A stretch of 64,000 nt of DNA from Saccharomycopsis crataegensis (GCF_037102585.1 NW_027043829.1:2790001-2854000); one strand, 5' to 3'. Shown: positions 37,436 to 49,315, numbered from the stretch's first letter. The notes: generated by a model not told the origin, from the sequence alone. Made by a program: numbers and translations.

Positions 37436-39946
37436 CGGTCCAAAAGGAAAAAAAAAAAAGCAATAAATAAAAACTGATTTTATCATGAGAACCACTAGAA
37501 ATAGTAATAAAGCTACTCCAAACTACTCCACCGACCCTACTAATGATCCCCCAATCATTGAAACCCCGGTTTCTTTGGGCTCTTCATTGGATGTTGGCGC
37601 AACATCTGAAACCCCGATCCCGATAGCAAACATAAACAAACAAGCTAAAGATCAAGATTCCGATGAAGAAATTACTGATGCAGCCGACAATACTATTAAT
37701 AGTACTGTTGAAACCTTTTTAACTGCTTCAGAAGATCCTGAAGCGGACCAAAACATGGATTCCAACGCCATTTCTACCCCAACTACCTCTCCAGCAATTA
37801 ATGTTTCTTCAGTTGATTGCGATCGCAATTCTCATGCAGCATGTGACACTGACATTGACATGCATAATCCTGTTATTCCAACCCAAGCCGTTATTTCTAC
37901 TGATTTTATTAATGAAAACTCCGAAAACCAAAAAAAAATCGAAAATTCTCAAAACCCAAAAAAAAATTCTGTTTCTGTTCCTTCTGTTTCTGTTCCTTCT
38001 GTTCCTGTTCCCTCTGTTTCATCTTCTACTGTCGCCTCTCCAACTACGGCCTCCAATCCGGTGGCTCCAGCTGTCAATGTGACAAGACCAATCCAAACCT
38101 ATGCTCAAGCCACCGCTGGAGACAAGCGCACACCTCGAGTCACTACAAACACCAATGATCCATCCTTCCAAAACGTGTTGATGAAATTTGAAAGAACTTT
38201 CAAATGGGCAAGTCACATCAAAATCCTTGACTTTAAGCACCGCGACGTATTGGAATATGCCATAAGCGAGAAACGCAAATCAGGAAAATTGTTCTCCACC
38301 TCCAATCCTGCTATTATTAAATCCAAAGAAAAACGCGAGGAACTCGTCAAGATCATGGAAATTGAAGATTTCTTCCAAAATTACACCAGTTTTAATATGA
38401 CAAACGAATTCAACAGATTGAGAAACTCTAGAATCAGCTTGGAGAACTACTTGGAATTTATCATGAGCCAACAGCATCTTAAGGATATCTTAATCTACTT
38501 TAAGATCCCAAAAGATATCTTTACAGAGTTTCCTCTTGAAAAGCACTTGGAATCCATCAAAAACGGACTCACTAAGTTATCCAAAGAACTTGATACTATT
38601 ACACAGTCATCCAATGAACCAGATAAGGATTTGATCATAATCAGGGAAAACTTAAAAGGGGCCCCCAACCACTTGGTTATTTTTAATAAGAAGATCTGCC
38701 TTAACTCAAACTTCATCCCAAACCCTCAGGATACAGGCTCTGATATCTTCAAGAAGGACAGAAATCTTTTAATTGAATATCTTAACATCCACCTTAAAGT
38801 TACAGTTGGAAATTATACCTACACGCCAGGGTCTTTGTTAAACACAATGAATAAGGAATCCCATTTAATTGAGATTGAAATGAATTCCGAGTTTACTGAA
38901 TTTAACCGGGAAAAACTTCTTGACCATGTCTTCAATGAATCCGGAATTGATCCATCATCCTTCTTTCCAATCAACACCGTTCACTTTACGGAAGAAGCTA
39001 GCAAAGCTGCCAGTATTGTCACTTATGGTTATATTGAAATTGACTCAGGAAAATCCCTTCCACTCTTCAATGACAAAAATTTCCGCTCCAGAGTCATCAC
39101 GAAATGCGTCCACTGCACTGCATGTGGTTCCCGTGAACACACTCGTTTTGACTGCAAGACGTCATCTTGTGCCATTTGCAAGAAATTATCCCATAGGGCA
39201 AAAGATTGTTATTTCAAAAAGCAACAAAGAGCACCTATTGTGAATCCGGAAGATCCAGAAAAACACTCTCCGAAACAAAATTCTGGAAAAGCAGTCAAAC
39301 CAAACCACAAATTAAACTATGGTTTTCAGACTGTCGAAAAAAGAAAAATAAAACTGAATAAACCGGCTACTCCAGAATATTCTAAACCACATTCAAACCC
39401 TTTCGACTTATTGGCAAATGAAGAAGAAAATGTTGATGATTCAATTATTGATGAGGACGATACTTTGGAAAAGAACTACCCATCCAATGAGGAAGATGCT
39501 TTAGAGGAAGGCCTCTCTACTGATGCAGACCAATCCATGGACGAACTCGAAACCTCTACAACCCAACACACTGCTACTCTCAGACATCAAACCAAACCAA
39601 TAGAATTATTGTCCAAGAAAGGTAAATCTAAGAAGCACGCCAAGTTCGCGGCCATTAGCGCCATCAAGCTGGCCCATATTAGCAAGGTCTCCAAAAAGAT
39701 CCTCGCCTCACCTTCATCCCACCCTCAGGTCCGTGTTTCTCGCAGACATCAAGAAGTAAACTCACAACATCATACTACTTCTTCTGCTGCCAACATTCCT
39801 CCTTCACCTACCCCTGCCCGTGATACTGTCACTTCCTCGGCTCTGGCCACTTCTTCTATCCCTGCTTCTGCCCCTGCTTCTGCCCCTGCTTCTGTCCCTG
39901 ATTCTGTCCCTGCTTCTGTCCCTACCTCTGTTCCTACCCCTATTAC

Positions 39947-42900
39947 TGTTGAGTTGACAATCCAAAGTCATATATTGGGTTTTGTACAGATGGCTCAACG
40001 GTTAACACGGGTATCAATGTGTTGAATAGATCCTGGGTTCGAGTCTCGGATAAGACGGTTTATTTACCATGGCTGAGCAATATATAATCTGCATGTGATT
40101 ATGACTCAGCCTAATAATTAGTCATTGTGCATATGATTAATCATCTAGAATGTTCTAGATGGATGTATGATTACAAATCATATATATTGGTCTTATTATA
40201 AATATGGGGCCTCTCCCCATAGTTTAAGTTTATATTTTGTTATTTAAATAGTTAGTTAGTTAAGAAGAATAAGAATAATAACAAGGATAGTTTGATAGTA
40301 TTTGTTATTGGTAATGACTACTGTAACTAGGGTTACAAAACTTCAACAGGTTATGAGTTCAAATGCTCTTACTTCGTTTGCTGCTGATGAAAAGTTGAAA
40401 GGTTCATCAAACTTCTATGATTGGTTTACATTGATCAGTGTCAAGATGAAGATGAAAGGTCTTGGGTTATATGCTTATTTGATCAATGGGGAAACTGGAA
40501 CTGATGGTCTGGAAGACCTCAACGAAGTTGCGCAATTGGTTGCTGCTATGGATGAAATTATTTCTACAGTTGTTTTCAATAGTATCACAGGCGCTGCGTT
40601 AACTAAGGCCTCGGAATTCGATGGTACCGGCAGAAACTTGTTTATGTTTCTCAAGGAGGCCTATGGTACTTTGACTGTTACCAATGCTGTGGGAATTATT
40701 TGTGATTTAATGGACAACAAATGGTTGAAAACTAAAGAAGGAAAAGTGGAACACTTTATTGATGCTTTTAATCATTTTAAAAACACGGTTGGTAAGATGG
40801 ACGGAACCACGGTCCTTTGTGCGTTATTTTTGGGCTTAGGTCAAAAGGCTGGATTTGGTAACAGCCTTTCTAGAGAAGTCATGACTGCGTATGAATCTAG
40901 AAACGGCAGAACAGTTGGTAATGTTGATCTCGGTCTTGTTCAAGATTTAACAAGAGAGATTATTGGAGATAAATCTATTGGGTCTGCTAATGTTGATAAC
41001 ACTGAGCCGGTGTTTGCAGTTAAGAAACAATATAGATGTTTCAATTGTGGAAAGCCTGGTCATTTTAAAAGAGACTGCAAATCACCAAAGGCACAAAAGT
41101 TGATTGGAGATGGTAGAAACCCATCACCATCGTGGTATGCATTTATGGGAATGCATGGTAACAACTCCAGGGTGTATTTTGATTCAGGTGCCTCGCAACA
41201 TATCTTAAACAATAAGAGCTTGTTCAAGACGATCAGACCGTTTGGAGGAGAGATCTCCGGGATTGATGGCGGTGGTGTTGCTGTTGCAGGTATTGGGTCT
41301 GCGGAGTTCAAATTACGTGATAATACCAATATTGAAATCAAAGATGCTTATTATGTTCCAGACTCAAAAGCCAACTTGATTTCAGTTTCCAAGGCTACTC
41401 TGAATGGTGCGAAATTATTGTTTGAAGGAAACAAAGTGAAAATGTATCCGGAAATGAAGGTTATTGGTACCAAGGATCCTCTGATGAATGGGCTTTACAG
41501 ATTATCTACTGATGCTAATGGTGTTGCTTTTAACAGTATTGATAAGGGTGGTCTCTGGCACCAAAGACTCGGACACCCAAGTGCTAATATTTTACAGAAA
41601 GCTAACAAAATGTTTAAGCTTGTTAAAGGGAAAATCTTGGGTGACAATGCTGTTATTCGATGCGACTGTTGCCTTGCTGCTAAAGGAACAGTCCAAAAAC
41701 CAAAGTTGGGTCATGGTTCTAAACCTAAGAGACCATTGGAATTGTTGCATATGGATGTTTGTGGTCCTTTTAGCTATGGCTCGATTGATTCGAGTGCCTA
41801 CTTTCTTACGATAGTAGATGGATATGCCAAGTATGTGGAAACTCGATGCTTAACTCAAAAGTCCGAGTGCACGGCTCAGATTATTGACTTCATAAACTAC
41901 TCTGAGACAATGTTCAAGTCACAAGGAAAAGACTTTAGAGTTGGAACCATAAGAACTGATAATGGTGGAGAATTCATTACAGGCCAATTGCACGCGTTCT
42001 TGCGACGAAAAGGAATTGCTCATGAGTTGACGGTGCCACACCATAGTTATCAGAATGGTGTTGCTGAAAGAATGAATCGGACCATTCAAGATAAAACAAG
42101 ATCTTTGATGATTGGGGCATCCATGCCTGCGCAATTTTGGCCAGAGGCAGTTCGTACTGCTGCTTATTTGACCAACAGAACACCATCCCGAGTGATTGGT
42201 TTTCAGACTCCGTATCGTCGTTGGTTTGGTTATAATCCAGGACTTGATCATCTTCGTTGTTTTGGTTGTATTGGATATGTTGTTGTTCCCCATAAATTGA
42301 GATATGGGAAACTTGGTGCTACTTCGAAAATGTGTGTTATGCTTGGGTATGATAGAAATCGGTGTGCTTATAGGATGTTTGATCCCGAAGCAAATAGAGT
42401 TGTTACGGCTGCCCAAGTGAACTTCGATGAGTCAAGGTATTATTATCAAGATGTGAAAGTGTCTTCCACTGCTATACCAGGAGAAGAGAATAGAGTTTCT
42501 GGCGGAGGCGGTGGTGGCGGCGGTCGTGTTGGTGGAATATCTGCTGCTCCAATTATTACGGATGAGAAATTGGTTCATGTTGATATCAGCAGGGTGAATA
42601 GTTCAGGATACCATGAAGATGAAACCGCGTCTCGGATCTCAGTTGATGATGAAAGTATGGTATCGGATATGAGTGAGTTTGGTGAAGAAGCTCCAGCTGA
42701 AAGAGATGGGTCTACCAAGGATGTTGAAATGACTATGGTTGAAACCAAGGAGTATGGGGACGGAGAATTGATTCCCTCAAAAGTTTATGATGATGCTTTT
42801 CAGTTGGTTACTGCTACGAAAAGAAAAAGATCATCAGGTTCTAGAGTCAAGGAAACCAGGGGTATAATTAAGAGAAACCCATTTGGTATTTTGGCTGAAA

Positions 42901-45150
42901 TAGAAGAACAGCCTGACACATTCAGCTCAGATTCAGAGAGGGAAAGTGTTACTGAGAAACCACAAAGAAAGAAGTTCAGGAATACAAGAAATTCAGAAGA
43001 GTTGACTTCGTTTGTTCCAAATGGCAGTAGCAATGATGACTTGGTGGTTTCGAAAATTGAGCCTCATATTGAAGAGCCAAGTGATTGTGATGAAGAATCA
43101 GAACTGAATGATGATACCAAAAGCAAGTTGTTAGAATACAAACCTGTGAATTACGTTGCTACATGCTTCATGGCTGGTGAAGCTGACGCTATATCTGGAG
43201 GAACTGATGTTCCTGGAAACTACAAGGAAGCTATGAAGAGCGATGAAAGAGTGGAATGGAAGCGCGCTTGTGACGAAGAAATAGCTGCTCACAAGGAGAA
43301 CTCCACTTATGAATTGGTCAAGTTGCCGAAAGGAAGAAAGCCAATTACATGTCGTTGGGTCTTTGCAAAGAAAGATAATGGAGTCTTCAAGGGAAGACTT
43401 GTTGCTCGAGGATTCACACAGGTGAAGGGTATTGACTACAATGAGACATTCTCACCTGTGGTGCGTTATGAATCTATCAGGTTGATGTTGAGTATCGCTG
43501 CCAAGAATGGAATGGCAGTTCATCAGATGGATGTTAAGACAGCTTTTCTCAATGGGTTTCTTCAAGAAGAATTATACATGACACAGCCGGAAGGGTATGT
43601 GGTTAAGGGAAAAGAAACAATGGTTTTGAGATTGAAGAAAAGCTTATATGGATTGAAGCAAGCTCCCTTGGTGTGGAATGAGAGAATCCACAGTGTATTG
43701 TCGTCTCTTGGTTTTGTTAGAAACGGTGCTGAGTATTGTTTGTACTCAAGGAAATCGGAAAAATCATTTGTGATGGTTGCTCTCTATGTTGACGACTTAT
43801 TGATAGCTGGTACCTCAGATTTTGCTATTGGAAAAGTCAAATCTGAATTGATGAATGTTTTCAAGATGAAAGACTTGGGAGTTGTCAAGAAATTTTTAGG
43901 CATGAATATTTCTCAAGATGGCGGTGGTATCAACATGAGTTTGAAGGACTACATTGGTTCCATGTTGAAGGAATTTGGAATGGAGAATTGCAACCACGAT
44001 AAGACGCCTACAATTTCTGGCCAAGAACTTACGTTGGTGGATGCCAATGCTGAACCATGTGATGCTACAGCCTATAGATCTTTAGTTGGAAAATTGTTGT
44101 TTGCTGCCAATACTGTTAGGAGCGATATTAGTTATATCGTCGGTGTTTTATCAAGATATCTCAAGGAGCCAAAGGAGGTCCATTACAAGGCAGCTAAAAG
44201 AGTGTTGAGATATTTGAAAGGTACAAAAGAATTAGGTATAAGATATGAGGCTGGAGATAAAGGAGATGGTGAACTAGTTGGATATTGTGATGCTGACTGG
44301 GCTGGAGATAAGTCAGACAGAAAGTCTACTACTGGGTTTGTGTTCAAATATGCCAATGGTGCAATAACATGGAGGTCCAAGAAACAAGCAACGGTTGCTC
44401 TTTCTACAGCTGAAGCAGAATATATGTCTCTTAGCGAAGGTGTGAAAGATGCATTGTGGTTGAAACAGGTCTTTGAACAGTTTGGCCTTAACACTGGTGC
44501 AGTGAAGATTTATGATGATAACCAGGGGTGTATTGAAATGGCCAAACATCCAGCTTTCCATCACCGTACCAAACATATTGATATCAGGACTCATTTCATC
44601 AGGGATCACATTGGATCTGGGACAATTGATTTGCAATACCTTAATACTGGAATCATGGTTGCTGACATGTTCACTAAAGGTCTTGCTGCTCCTCAATTCA
44701 TAGAGCTAAGAAAGCTTTGTGGTATGGTGACTTTGAATTGAGAGAGGGTGTTGAGTTGACAATCCAAAGTCATATATTGGGTTTTGTACAGATGGCTCAA
44801 CGGTTAACACGGGTATCAATGTGTTGAATAGATCCTGGGTTCGAGTCTCGGATAAGACGGTTTATTTACCATGGCTGAGCAATATATAATCTGCATGTGA
44901 TTATGACTCAGCCTAATAATTAGTCATTGTGCATATGATTAATCATCTAGAATGTTCTAGATGGATGTATGATTACAAATCATATATATTGGTCTTATTA
45001 TAAATATGGGGCCTCTCCCCATAGTTTAAGTTTATATTTTGTTATTTAAATAGTTAGTTAGTTAAGAAGAATAAGAATAATAACAAGGATAGTTTGATAG
45101 TATTTGTTATTGGTAATGACTACTGTAACTAGGGTTACAAAACTTCAACA
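39947..45150 (+). mobile_element. Ty5-like element 3, looks whole, ATTAC duplication
   Basis: The 5204-bp element has 402-bp LTRs (39947-40348 and 44749-45150) that appear identical to each other and differ from those of element 2 at a few linked positions. ATTAC is duplicated at 39942-39946 and 45151-45155, inside LINE B ORF1. The primer site GGTTATGAG is at 40349-40357 and the polypurine tract lies before the 3' LTR. This is the youngest layer of the nest. Confidence 0.95.
40314..44741 (+). CDS. Gag-Pol polyprotein of Ty5-like element 3
   Basis: The open frame is about 1475 codons long, with the same domain order as element 2: CCHC knuckle (CFNCGKPGHFKRDC), protease DSGAS, integrase, RT (YVDDLL) and RNase H. 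It is nearly identical to element 2 over integrase and RT but clearly different in parts of gag and in the Gly/acidic linker after integrase, which is longer here. This patchwork suggests recombination. The frame looks whole and begins in the LTR. Confidence 0.93.
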   Translation: MTTVTRVTKLQQVMSSNALTSFAADEKLKGSSNFYDWFTLISVKMKMKGLGLYAYLINGETGTDGLEDLNEVAQLVAAMDEIISTVVFNSITGAALTKASEFDGTGRNLFMFLKEAYGTLTVTNAVGIICDLMDNKWLKTKEGKVEHFIDAFNHFKNTVGKMDGTTVLCALFLGLGQKAGFGNSLSREVMTAYESRNGRTVGNVDLGLVQDLTREIIGDKSIGSANVDNTEPVFAVKKQYRCFNCGKPGHFKRDCKSPKAQKLIGDGRNPSPSWYAFMGMHGNNSRVYFDSGASQHILNNKSLFKTIRPFGGEISGIDGGGVAVAGIGSAEFKLRDNTNIEIKDAYYVPDSKANLISVSKATLNGAKLLFEGNKVKMYPEMKVIGTKDPLMNGLYRLSTDANGVAFNSIDKGGLWHQRLGHPSANILQKANKMFKLVKGKILGDNAVIRCDCCLAAKGTVQKPKLGHGSKPKRPLELLHMDVCGPFSYGSIDSSAYFLTIVDGYAKYVETRCLTQKSECTAQIIDFINYSETMFKSQGKDFRVGTIRTDNGGEFITGQLHAFLRRKGIAHELTVPHHSYQNGVAERMNRTIQDKTRSLMIGASMPAQFWPEAVRTAAYLTNRTPSRVIGFQTPYRRWFGYNPGLDHLRCFGCIGYVVVPHKLRYGKLGATSKMCVMLGYDRNRCAYRMFDPEANRVVTAAQVNFDESRYYYQDVKVSSTAIPGEENRVSGGGGGGGGRVGGISAAPIITDEKLVHVDISRVNSSGYHEDETASRISVDDESMVSDMSEFGEEAPAERDGSTKDVEMTMVETKEYGDGELIPSKVYDDAFQLVTATKRKRSSGSRVKETRGIIKRNPFGILAEIEEQPDTFSSDSERESVTEKPQRKKFRNTRNSEELTSFVPNGSSNDDLVVSKIEPHIEEPSDCDEESELNDDTKSKLLEYKPVNYVATCFMAGEADAISGGTDVPGNYKEAMKSDERVEWKRACDEEIAAHKENSTYELVKLPKGRKPITCRWVFAKKDNGVFKGRLVARGFTQVKGIDYNETFSPVVRYESIRLMLSIAAKNGMAVHQMDVKTAFLNGFLQEELYMTQPEGYVVKGKETMVLRLKKSLYGLKQAPLVWNERIHSVLSSLGFVRNGAEYCLYSRKSEKSFVMVALYVDDLLIAGTSDFAIGKVKSELMNVFKMKDLGVVKKFLGMNISQDGGGINMSLKDYIGSMLKEFGMENCNHDKTPTISGQELTLVDANAEPCDATAYRSLVGKLLFAANTVRSDISYIVGVLSRYLKEPKEVHYKAAKRVLRYLKGTKELGIRYEAGDKGDGELVGYCDADWAGDKSDRKSTTGFVFKYANGAITWRSKKQATVALSTAEAEYMSLSEGVKDALWLKQVFEQFGLNTGAVKIYDDNQGCIEMAKHPAFHHRTKHIDIRTHFIRDHIGSGTIDLQYLNTGIMVADMFTKGLAAPQFIELRKLCGMVTLN

Positions 45151-45382
45151 ATTACTACCTCACCTCATTCTACCTCACCTCATTCAGCTTCCCCCTTCTC
45201 AAAACATCCAACTATCCTGGAAAACTTAGACAAAATGCCCACGCCACTGGAATCATTTACTCCCCGGCCAATGAAGCTTCTGTCAAAAGAACAATCTTCT
45301 CCCCTGGAGGATAACAACAACGAAATAAATTCACCTCAATCAGATGGCTCAAATGTCACAAAAAACGCCTCTCATACACAAA

Positions 45383-48300
45383 ATGAGTAAACTATCGATC
45401 ATTAGTCAAAACATCCAAAGATTGAGATTGGATGACTCCAAAATTCTCCATCTATCAAACCAATATAACATTTCAATGTTTCAAGAACTTAATCTTGGCG
45501 AGGACTTCCTCTTCCAACACCAAAACAAAAAAATTTATAAAAATACTCCATCATCCCGCACAGCTATTATAATTGAGGACCACATAAAGGTCGTTGATCA
45601 TTCATTGCTAACAATTGCAGTACTGAGCCAGCTCCAGGTTTATATCACAGATGCCATTATTGAACAAGATGCCAATAACTGGCTTTGGCTAATCAATATC
45701 TACAACCCATCTGCTGATTACCAAAAACAAATCCTCCTTCAAAATCAACTCTCCATCACCCTCCAAACCCAGCTTACCACTCTCAGAGCGAGAAGCAACA
45801 ATAAGACCATCAACATTATTCTCGGAGGTGATTTTAATAATTTTGTCAATTCAAGAGACTCTGCTAACTTCCGTTCTCGCGAACAAAGATCGTCCGAGTC
45901 GCTTAAAAAGCTAATCAAAACTTTCAAGCTAGCAGATATCTATGAACATCCAAAATTGCACCAGATTAAAAAGAATTGGACTAACCAATCCACCACGGAA
46001 GAAAGTAGTCGCAGAATAGATCGTTTTTATATCAGTCAGTCCATGATCTCCGACAAAAACAGATTTCATATTCAAATGTCCCAACAAAACTATCTAAAGT
46101 CTTCTTCAACTCACGATTCTATTATTCTTGAAATCAACACTCAACCTCATGCAATGACTTACATCCCCCAACACAATATCATTAAAAATCATATTATTCA
46201 ATGGCTTCTGAAGATCAAGTTTCCACCCACTGTGAACTCTACATCAGACCTCATTTCCGAGATTCGCTTGAAGCTGAATTTTTTGACGATGGTACACAAG
46301 AAAATAACAGAAAATACTGATGAACCAAATTATTATGACCACATAAGAACTAGGTTCCACCAACACTCCAGACCGCGCCCAATCAAAGCCCTCAAAGCTT
46401 CAGATGGCGCTTTATTGACATCACAGCAAGACATGCTTCTAGAAGTAACCAATTACTATCAAAAACTCTACGATGGATCTCGTGGTTCAAAGAGCTCGGA
46501 AAATATAGAAAGGTTCATAAACGCCTCCTTGGGAGATCAGTTACCACTAACCAACACTGAATCCAACAACTTGAACAAACCAATCACCATGACAGAATTG
46601 GAATATGCCGTTACTGAATCCAATACTCAATCCGCCCCCGGGGTAGATGGTATACCATACGGCGTTTATAAGTCTCTCTTTCCTCAGATAAAACACATTC
46701 TTCTAAAAGAATTTAACCAAATTCTTTCTTCAGGGGAAATTCCATTCAACTATCGAACCATAAAATTCACTCTCATACCAAAACCAAACAAAGATGTTCA
46801 AAAAGTGGAGAATTACAGGCCCATAGCATTAATCAACACAAATTTGAAACTCTTTTCCAGCATCATCAACGCCCGTTTGCTCCCGTTCTTGCAAAAAATT
46901 ATCGGCCCAAATCAAGTTGGTTTCATACCTGAAAGATCCTCCTTCTCTAATATAACAATTTTCGGTGACTTGCTTTCCAGTTTAATATCCCCACAAGACA
47001 AGCCACATGTCAATCATTCTATTAACCACCGAATCATGCTTGCTGACTTTGAAAAGGCTTTTGACCAGATTTCCCATCTATACCTTAAAATATTACTTCG
47101 AAAACTCAATTTTGGAAAAATGACGGAAACTATTCACGCTATCCTTACCAAAGCCCTCGGAACCATTTGCCTAATTAACATTACAGGCCCTTCTTTCCCA
47201 TTAAGAAACGGAACCCTTCAGGGCAACCCACTTTCACCAACAATTTTCGCGTTAGCCCTTGAACCTTTTCTAAGAGCCATCCAAAGATTAAATAAAGGAT
47301 TCAGTTACAACCATAAGATCCAACCAAACATCATCCCCAGAGTCAAATACCTTGCCTATGCAGATGATGTTACCTTATTCTTGAGAGATCATAATGACTT
47401 CAAAAACACTATGAAGATAATTCAGGCGTTCGAACAAGTCAGTGGTTCTAAATTAAACAAAAGCAAATCCAGATTAATTGTTCCATGCGATCAAATACCA
47501 TTTCAGTCCGACTTCCAAATAGATATTGCTGACAATAATTATGAAATCCAATATCTAGGCGTTAAAATTGGGAACTCGTGTCAAACCTGGCCTAATACTC
47601 TCCAAAAAGACATCAGCACCAAATATTACATGACCAACATGAATTCACTACCAATATCAAGTCAAATAGTCGGATATAACACATATATCTTGTCTAAGCT
47701 ATATTACCACGAGATTCATGCACCTATGCTTCCAGACCAAATAGATTTGCTAGAACAATCCATCAAAACCCAGGTGAACAAAAAACTGAAAATCTCCATG
47801 GACACTTTAAAAACAAGCCCATTGAAAGGAGGATATGGCATGGTGGATATCAAAAGCCAATTGAGCTACCGCAAGGCAAAAATCTTTCAACAACTCTTTC
47901 TCAAATCTTTAAACCCATATTGCCAGTTACTCCGATTCAAGCTCCAACTAGCAATAAACATGATCATCAAACAAAATCTATCCGAGGAAGAGCAGTCGAT
48001 ACAAGGATATATAAAAACCCAATACTGGTGGCGGTTAATATTGGGTGACCAGATCAATATCAAGAATAAGAGAGACAGCAGGTCCATACTCAACCAGGTT
48101 ATAAATCTTCCAATGTTCACCACAGCGGAAAAATGTGCTTTTGTGGCTTGGTATAAATTATTGTCCAAACCAATATCTCAACAACAAACATTGAGCCCAA
48201 TGAATATCAAACACTCAGACCTTGCCAAGTCCATTCAAGACGGTATACCAACTATCTATCAAATGGAGATCCCAAAACTGGTCATGGAGTTTGAACACAA

Positions 48301-48814
48301 ACAGGGAAGCAAGAAAAAAAGAGCCAGAATTGATAAACATAAATTATCCACCACTTTAACCAATATCCAAGAAGTCACCCAAACGAAACAAAACTCTTTC
48401 TGGAAGAGACTCCACAAATACCAACATAATAGCCCTGGTTACTTTGAAAACATACACATATTCCACTTAGGTGCTGAACAATTTTTTTACCAACATAGAA
48501 AATGTCACTATTGCGGGCTCGAAACCGTCTCTCAAGACCAACAACATGAATCACCAGAACTCCAAGTCAAGATCAAAATGACCCATTTCCTAATTCAATG
48601 CCCATTATCAACCGAGTTATGGTCAAGATTGAAAATCCCAATTCCATTAGCATGGAATAACTTAATCGCTCCCAATCATTCAGAATCAACAATCAAAAAG
48701 ATCGACCGCTACCTATGCTATCAACGCAAACTCTCACGCCTAAGATATCATAACCAAATTGATTGGAACACATCAATTAACAACTTGATTTATATCATTA
48801 CTACTGGGAGCTGA
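45383..48814 (+). CDS. LINE B ORF2: endonuclease-reverse transcriptase, intact
   Basis: The open frame has about 1143 codons from the ATG that overlaps the ORF1 stop (ATGAGTAA). The endonuclease has FQELNLGEDF, GGDFNNFVN and STHDS. RT has NYRPIALINTN, DFEKAFDQI, NGTLQGNPLSP and YADD. The C-terminal zinc region is complete (CHYCGLET...THFLIQC), unlike in the two minus-strand copies. This is the only LINE B copy here with an uninterrupted ORF2. Confidence 0.93.
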   Translation: MSKLSIISQNIQRLRLDDSKILHLSNQYNISMFQELNLGEDFLFQHQNKKIYKNTPSSRTAIIIEDHIKVVDHSLLTIAVLSQLQVYITDAIIEQDANNWLWLINIYNPSADYQKQILLQNQLSITLQTQLTTLRARSNNKTINIILGGDFNNFVNSRDSANFRSREQRSSESLKKLIKTFKLADIYEHPKLHQIKKNWTNQSTTEESSRRIDRFYISQSMISDKNRFHIQMSQQNYLKSSSTHDSIILEINTQPHAMTYIPQHNIIKNHIIQWLLKIKFPPTVNSTSDLISEIRLKLNFLTMVHKKITENTDEPNYYDHIRTRFHQHSRPRPIKALKASDGALLTSQQDMLLEVTNYYQKLYDGSRGSKSSENIERFINASLGDQLPLTNTESNNLNKPITMTELEYAVTESNTQSAPGVDGIPYGVYKSLFPQIKHILLKEFNQILSSGEIPFNYRTIKFTLIPKPNKDVQKVENYRPIALINTNLKLFSSIINARLLPFLQKIIGPNQVGFIPERSSFSNITIFGDLLSSLISPQDKPHVNHSINHRIMLADFEKAFDQISHLYLKILLRKLNFGKMTETIHAILTKALGTICLINITGPSFPLRNGTLQGNPLSPTIFALALEPFLRAIQRLNKGFSYNHKIQPNIIPRVKYLAYADDVTLFLRDHNDFKNTMKIIQAFEQVSGSKLNKSKSRLIVPCDQIPFQSDFQIDIADNNYEIQYLGVKIGNSCQTWPNTLQKDISTKYYMTNMNSLPISSQIVGYNTYILSKLYYHEIHAPMLPDQIDLLEQSIKTQVNKKLKISMDTLKTSPLKGGYGMVDIKSQLSYRKAKIFQQLFLKSLNPYCQLLRFKLQLAINMIIKQNLSEEEQSIQGYIKTQYWWRLILGDQINIKNKRDSRSILNQVINLPMFTTAEKCAFVAWYKLLSKPISQQQTLSPMNIKHSDLAKSIQDGIPTIYQMEIPKLVMEFEHKQGSKKKRARIDKHKLSTTLTNIQEVTQTKQNSFWKRLHKYQHNSPGYFENIHIFHLGAEQFFYQHRKCHYCGLETVSQDQQHESPELQVKIKMTHFLIQCPLSTELWSRLKIPIPLAWNNLIAPNHSESTIKKIDRYLCYQRKLSRLRYHNQIDWNTSINNLIYIITTGS

Positions 48815-48903
48815 ATAGTCGATCAAAACAAAAAAGAAAAAAAAATTAACAAAAACAATAACAAAAAAAACATTTTATTTAAATACTAATAATTATCACT
48901 AAA

Positions 48904-48933
48904 GGGTTTTTCACCATATGATATGGTTTTCCC
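48904..48933 (+). other. LINE B 3' UTR hairpin
   Basis: GGGTTTTTC, then ACCATATGATATGGT (a perfect inverted repeat around one G), then TTTCCC. It is equivalent to the hairpin in LINE A. Confidence 0.6.
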
Positions 48934-49030
48934 TAACATATATAATGAGCATTAGCTTATAAGATTTTACATAGATATATATAATTATATATTTATTAAT
49001 AAATCGAACTTTGAAGGAAAAAAAAAAAAA

Positions 49031-49313
49031 CGGTATGGTACCATACAAAACCATGATCTGCATTACCTCATCGAGGTATCACTTTATGTCCCACCGCTTA
49101 TCTCTTATCCTTGTCGTATCGCCTTATGTTTAGCCTTTTATTCCCAGAACGGGTCCAACACCCCATTATTAGTTTCAATCATTTTATTTATTTAAGGATT
49201 CAACATTCCTCTCATTTTCACCTTTATTTAGTTTAAAAAGGATCATCTTTGTGATCACCTAATTTGAATCTTCTTGGTCGAGAACAATCATCGACAAGAA
49301 GCAGATTGTAACA
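49031..49313 (+). repeat. 5' LTR of Ty3-like element 2, second part
   Basis: The LTR resumes at CGGTATGGTACC after the LINE B tail and ends GATTGTAACA at 49313. Confidence 0.92.
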
Positions 49314-49315
49314 TT

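Larger units (their letters stand above)
37485..45390 (+). pseudogene. LINE B ORF1 interrupted by a Ty5-like element
   Basis: The first part (37485-39946) encodes the N-terminus, the FQNVLMKFERTFKWASH region and both CCHC knuckles. It is cut inside the Ala/Pro/Ser repeat. The remaining part (45151-45390) encodes the C-terminal tail ending HTQNE. Its repeat is shorter than in copy 1. The insertion separates the two parts by 5.2 kb, so no normal ORF1 protein is expected. Confidence 0.9.
37463..49030 (+). mobile_element. LINE B copy 2, full length, split by a Ty5-like element
   Basis: The 5' end ATAAATAAAAACTG is at 37463 and the poly(A) tail ends at 49030. The element is divided by a Ty5-like insertion (39947-45150). 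It landed at the tail of the LINE A fragment: CGGT follows the LINE A tail on the left and also follows its own tail on the right. A 23-nt A-rich segment of unknown origin (beginning CCAAAAGG) lies between the left CGGT and the 5' end. Confidence 0.92.
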
